Of a stretch of DNA of 64,000 nt, positions 60,480 through 64,000 are shown in pieces. The notes beneath the pieces are model-generated. The model saw only the letters and a program-made list of their open reading frames with translations. It was not told the origin of the DNA and did not search any database. The position numbers and the translations under genes were made by a program. Source of the DNA: Geosiphon pyriformis. Taxonomy: Eukaryota > Glomeromycota > Glomeromycetes > Archaeosporales > Geosiphonaceae. Position 1 is the stretch's first letter. Each line of letters starts with the position of its first letter. Where the stretch lies: positions 634,137 through 698,136 of the forward strand of contig JAAOMT010000607.1 in NCBI GenBank assembly GCA_016748015.1. The letters are read 5' to 3'.

Positions 60480-61915
60480 TAAGTTGTTCTAAGTATTATT
60501 GTTTTTAAAAACTGAAGAAAGTAATAGAAAATTATTACAATCTCTTAAGAAATATCCAATTAATCTACAATGATAGTATACAGATGGGCTATGATTTTGT
60601 TGTCTTTGATAAGAAGACTGCTGGGGCTGATTAAAATGGGGTTTAAATCTAGGTTTTTAGAGTTGTTAAGTTTTTTTAACTGCTTGGATTAAGAGCTCTA
60701 ATAACCAGACAAGATTGGCTGTAAGTTTATTTATTAATTGTTCATTGAGATCTTGGATTTGAACAGCAAAAGAAGTAACAGCTATTTAAGAAGCAAGAGC
60801 CAGAATAGAAACAAAAACAAAAACAAAAACTGAAAGAATAAATTCTAAATATATTCTTTGATTGTCTTCAATTTTTTGCACAAGTTTAATAATTATATCT
60901 ATTGTGTAATTATTTTTTAGGGCTAAAAAAGACCAAAAAACATATAAAAGATTAGTTTTTAATTCTTTTGTAAAAAAATAAATCTTTTGCTCTTCTGTTT
61001 AATTTCTTTCAAAGTTTACTCTTTTAATAAACTTTTTTATTATTTTTGTATATTTAGTTACAATTTTACCAGGATTTTGAGTTCTTCTTTTTAGTTCCAT
61101 ATGTTATTTAGAAATTAAGATGAGAGTTTTGAATTTGTTTTCAAATTAGATAATAAAAAAAGTATTGTTTTTTCCAGTATTTGTTGGTATTCATTTAATA
61201 ATTTTTTGCTGGACATTGGTATTGGTTTTTGGTAAGAACTAAATAGCAAAAAAGCCTTAAAAATATTCACTAATAATTTGAAATTTGTAATTAGTATTAT
61301 ATTGATTGGCTGTGACTGCTTTTTTAAAGTTGTCTAATTATTTAATTGGATTTTGGGCATTATCTCTAAATAATAATAATAAGATATTATTTCTTCATCT
61401 TAAAACAGTTTATATACCTTGGAAGATAATTAAGATGTTTGTTTGTATGAGATCAACAGCCATTGATTTAAGAGTAGCTGTTTGTATAGAATAATCTAAT
61501 TCACTTAAAAAAAGATCAAAAACAAAAATGGTTTAATAACTTTCTTTTTCTGTTTTAAAGAAAGTTCTAATTAACTGATAGACAACAATTCAAATGTGAA
61601 TTTAATAATTCAGATATTCGAAATTAAGAAGCTGTTATTTAAAAGTTATTGATTATAAGAGCTAATTAATATTGTTGTTTTTTTTTTAAAGGTTTTTTTA
61701 AAGTAAGTTTAATCAAAGAAATAGATTGTATAGGCTGTATAAGTTTTAGCTAAATATTTATTTAGGAACCAGTTCCAAAAATCTTGGAATTGTCTACTGG
61801 ATTGTTTTTCAACAGAGAAACAAATCAAGCAAGAGAACAGAAAATTGAATTCAATAAAATTTAAATTATTTCTGTTGTTTATTGTAAAATGTTTTTCTAA
61901 TTGTTATGGCAGATA
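60480..61915 (-). pseudogene. Gypsy1 gag, broken
   Basis: The minus strand near 61080-60840 reads NPGKIVTKYTKIIKKFIKRV, then an EEQKIYFFTKELKT motif and KIEDNQRIYLEF, the usual gag order. A knuckle remnant near 60575-60535 reads Y-x2-C-RLIG-Y-FLRD-C, i.e. first Cys and His both changed to Tyr. Stops interrupt all frames. The gag start is placed just after the LTR by its MPAITIRK-like text. Confidence 0.6.
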
Positions 61916-61982
61916 TAAATAATTATTCATATAATAAAGAACAAAATAAATTTTGACAATTTTACAAAGAACACTATTTTTA

Positions 61983-62659
61983 TGTTATAAGTTAAAATAA
62001 CAAACTAATAAATAGCAAAAAAGAACAAAATTGTATAATAGTAAAATAGATTAAAAAGAATTCAACTTTAAAGAGTAAATTAAATAAATATAGATTCAAT
62101 GTATAAAATCAATTTCATAAAATATCTCAGTCACTATTTTTTCCAAAAGATAATCAAAAAATCTGAAGATAGAGAAATAGTTCATACTGTTAACAAATGA
62201 TAACACACTAGTATAATTTTATATCTTATATTAACACTTTTAGAATTTGATATCAGATATTAAATGTGTTCTTCAATCACATTTTATTCAATAATCTTTA
62301 AATACTACAATTACACAAATCAAAAAAAGGATAAAAAAGTACCAACAAGTAATCTTTTATCTTAAGATATTCAAATACTTAAAAATAAGAAAAAAAAATT
62401 AGTAATACGAGAAAAATTAAGATAAAAGTTGTTATTTTATTTCTTTGATTTTTTTGATTTGTATATGTTTTTCTATAGCTAAGAGACTTATTGTTTATAT
62501 AGCTATTGAAAATAATTAATGATCAAATTAATGATTAGATTAATAGTTAGATTATTAATCAGATTAATGATTACTATTTAAAATAAGATGGCTAATTATG
62601 TAATATCAATGACTAATACATGTAATAATTAATAAAAACTATAAATTTCAACTATAATA
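61983..62659 (-). mobile_element. Gypsy1 5' LTR
   Basis: The reverse complement aligns along its length with the LTR at 11428-12096, ending TAACA; the first bases read TATTA where the younger copy has TGTTA. Five 12-bp units are present at 62514-62573. Confidence 0.8.
62514..62573 (-). repeat. five 12-bp direct repeats in LTR U3
   Basis: On the minus strand: TAATCATTAATC, TGATTAATAATC, TAACTATTAATC, TAATCATTAATT and TGATCATTAATT, equivalent to the four units at 11516-11563. Confidence 0.8.
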
Positions 62660-62679
62660 ATATATTAAAATAGTTTACA

Positions 62680-62965
62680 AACAAGATTTCTGTAAAAAAG
62701 TTAACTTTTATAACAAAATAACTGCACAATTTTTAATGAGCTTTCAAACAAATATTCCTAAAAAAAAATTAACTTTTACTGCAAAATAATTATATAAGTA
62801 ACTAGTACAAAATTGGTCATTTCACTTATAAATCTAACAGTTCAAATTATAGAAGATAATTTAAAAATAAATTCAGTTATTAAAGGTTTAATAACTTCTA
62901 ATAATTAGAAATTACCAACAAAACAACATTAAAAAAATCCAAAAAAAAAATCCAAAACCTTTGAT
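62680..62965 (-). repeat. dispersed repeat, copy 2
   Basis: Reverse complement of the repeat at 3540-3930, with the same two near-palindromic sub-units. It lies about 20 bp outside the Gypsy1 5' LTR. Confidence 0.6.
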
Positions 62966-63049
62966 AATATTATTCTTACTTATCAGCACTTATATTGATA
63001 AACTCCAATACTTAATTACATAAAAACAATAGTTTTTAATCATAGCTAT

Positions 63050-63400
63050 TATTGAAATACTAATTTTTTCTTTTTTTTTATTGGTTTTATTTTATTTTAT
63101 TTTATGTTATTAATTGTGTTTTGTATATACTAATTAATTAAGAAAAGATAGCCTGGTAAAAAACCTGTAAAACAAGTGTAAAAACTTAAAGATAGCTTAT
63201 TAAAAAGGCATAACTACTAGATTAAACCAGTCTTTACATTGAAGAAAAAAATTTGAAAAGACAATACAAATTGAATTTCTGTTTATTATACAAAAAATTC
63301 AAATTTCATTATCATTAACCAACCAGCACCAAGTTACAGATTTCAAATATCAAAGCCAACACCCAAATTCTCTTACTGTAACAGTAATCATAAAAATAAT
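63050..63400 (+). mobile_element. fragment of a Gypsy2-type leader
   Basis: TTTTATTTTATTTTAT, AGCCTGGTAAAAAACC and a TTAAACCAGTCTTTACATTG stretch follow in the same order as in the Gypsy2 leader (reverse complement of 56130-55900: AACCTGGTAAAAGACCC, then AAACCAGTTACCATATTG). No gag reading could be followed with confidence. Confidence 0.5.
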
Positions 63401-63511
63401 ATTTTTAAAATTGTAAAATTATAATATTATACTTAAAAATATGGTTTATTATTTTATAAATATATTTTACTTTACAAAAATACTTAAACAAAAAATTTAA
63501 ATTTCTATATA

Positions 63512-64000
63512 TTAAAATGGTTTATTCCCCTTAATTGGTGTGTCAACGATTTTTGGCTTTTTTACAACTTCTCTTTCTGGTGTTCTCTCCAAATTCTTCT
63601 TTTTTGCTCCAGTAATTAATTTAATATTTTTTTTATTTAACTCACACAGGGCGTTCGTTGTTGCATCCAATTTCCTCTTGTATTCCTTTAACATAAGGTA
63701 CACCAATTTTATGTTGTCAAGATCTTGATGAGAAGATGGAATAGAGGCCTTATGCATTAAAAGCAAATGAAATAAACCTCCACTTGCAACAAGTGCATAA
63801 ACTCTGATCTCGCGACCTAATTCCATTGTAATTTAATAATTATTTATCTTGGAAAAAATTGTGAAACATCTTATATTACAATACTTACCAACTACTAAGA
63901 GACCCCAATAAACCAAGTTTCCTGTATCTACGCCAATCAACCGATCTTTAGCGGATGCCCACAAGTCCCGAAGTTCCAATCCCAATTTAAGAGTATCATT
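63512..64000 (-). CDS. unidentified host protein, C-terminal two exons
   Basis: Exon 64000-63889 and exon 63816-63512 are joined across a 72-nt intron (GTAAGT donor, TTAG acceptor) without breaking the frame, giving 138 codons plus stop; the gene continues beyond the window. The visible part has a WASAKDRLIGVDTGNLVYWG segment, a moderately hydrophobic stretch (VYALVASGGLFHLLLMHKA), a helical Lys-rich part and a basic tail. CpG dinucleotides and balanced codons mark it as host sequence. I do not recognise the family. The ATG at 63826 lies inside the intron and is not the start. Confidence 0.7.

Larger units (their letters stand above)
56600..62659 (-). mobile_element. Gypsy1: Ty3/Gypsy element lacking its 3' end
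   Basis: Minus strand order: 5' LTR (62659-61983), gag (about 61915-60480), protease region, RT (about 59100-58200), RNase H (about 58100-57800), integrase zinc domain and core (57465-56620). The integrase C-terminus and 3' LTR are absent; the sequence runs instead into the Gypsy2 LTR near 56600. The element is too decayed to encode any intact protein. LTR relatives are at 11.4-13.3 kb. Confidence 0.8.

Noticed and set aside
61306-61494. Plus-strand 62-codon frame in Gypsy1
   Set aside because: Antisense of gag; no start context or homology.
63824-63826. ATG at 63826 as start of the right-edge gene
   Set aside because: The ATG falls within the intron, and the upstream exon (64000-63889) joins in frame through GT-AG signals.
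1-64000. Organelle genome, suggested by extreme AT content
   Set aside because: Spliceosomal GT-AG introns, a nuclear TFIIIC gene, and LINE and Gypsy elements show nuclear DNA.
1-64000. tRNA genes, CRISPR arrays or bacterial operons
   Set aside because: No cloverleaf with A/B boxes was recognised, no regularly spaced identical repeats with unique spacers, and no Shine-Dalgarno-led gene clusters.

Overview
This is eukaryotic nuclear DNA from a very AT-rich fungal genome. The layout (AT-rich, LINE- and Gypsy-filled, short GT-AG introns of about 50-80 nt, spliced host genes with ordinary CpG content) fits an arbuscular mycorrhizal fungus of the Rhizophagus type. That assignment is an inference from gene style and from the look of the repeats; no search was run. 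I see no tRNA, rRNA or CRISPR array and nothing bacterial.

Host genes occupy only about 6.5 kb. At 14.0-20.0 kb a head-to-head pair shares a 177-bp promoter: an 18-exon gene for the TPR subunit of the RNA polymerase III factor TFIIIC (minus strand, 1139 codons once all splice phases are joined) and a two-exon gene for a multi-spanning membrane protein resembling fungal UsgS/EI24-like proteins (plus strand). The last two exons of an unidentified gene enter from the right edge (minus strand, 63.5-64 kb).

The rest is a layered transposon graveyard. 0.7-6.3 kb: a LINE 5' fragment, a decayed Gypsy gag, a dispersed repeat, and an ORF1-only retroelement carrying a LINE 3' tail. 6.4-8.3 kb: a decayed DDE transposase. 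11.4-13.3 kb: two direct LTRs of a Gypsy family. 20.2-22.4 kb: a LINE tail fragment and a 5'-truncated LINE. 23.7-48.2 kb: three near-complete LINEs (called B, C and D here) in the same orientation, each flanked by a candidate target-site duplication of 10-13 bp. D is inserted in an extremely GC-to-AT converted copy of the ORF1-only element. 48.7-62.7 kb (minus strand): a LINE (F) truncated into a Gypsy gag/protease region (Gypsy2), whose LTR cuts off the end of a second Gypsy (Gypsy1) with gag, RT, RNase H, integrase and 5' LTR.

The LINEs encode ORF1 (RNA-binding-like region plus CCHC knuckle) and ORF2 (AP endonuclease, RT, RNase H, CCHC), joined by an overlapping stop/start in the -1 frame. 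All copies are broken. Most premature stops that can be aligned between copies, and many lost catalytic residues, are C-to-T/G-to-A transitions, so one mutational process seems to have silenced the locus. The most novel-looking points are the ORF1-only 'half-LINE' sharing the LINE 3' tail, a hairpin in that tail, a 12-bp repeat of variable number in the LTRs, and the transition-driven decay series.
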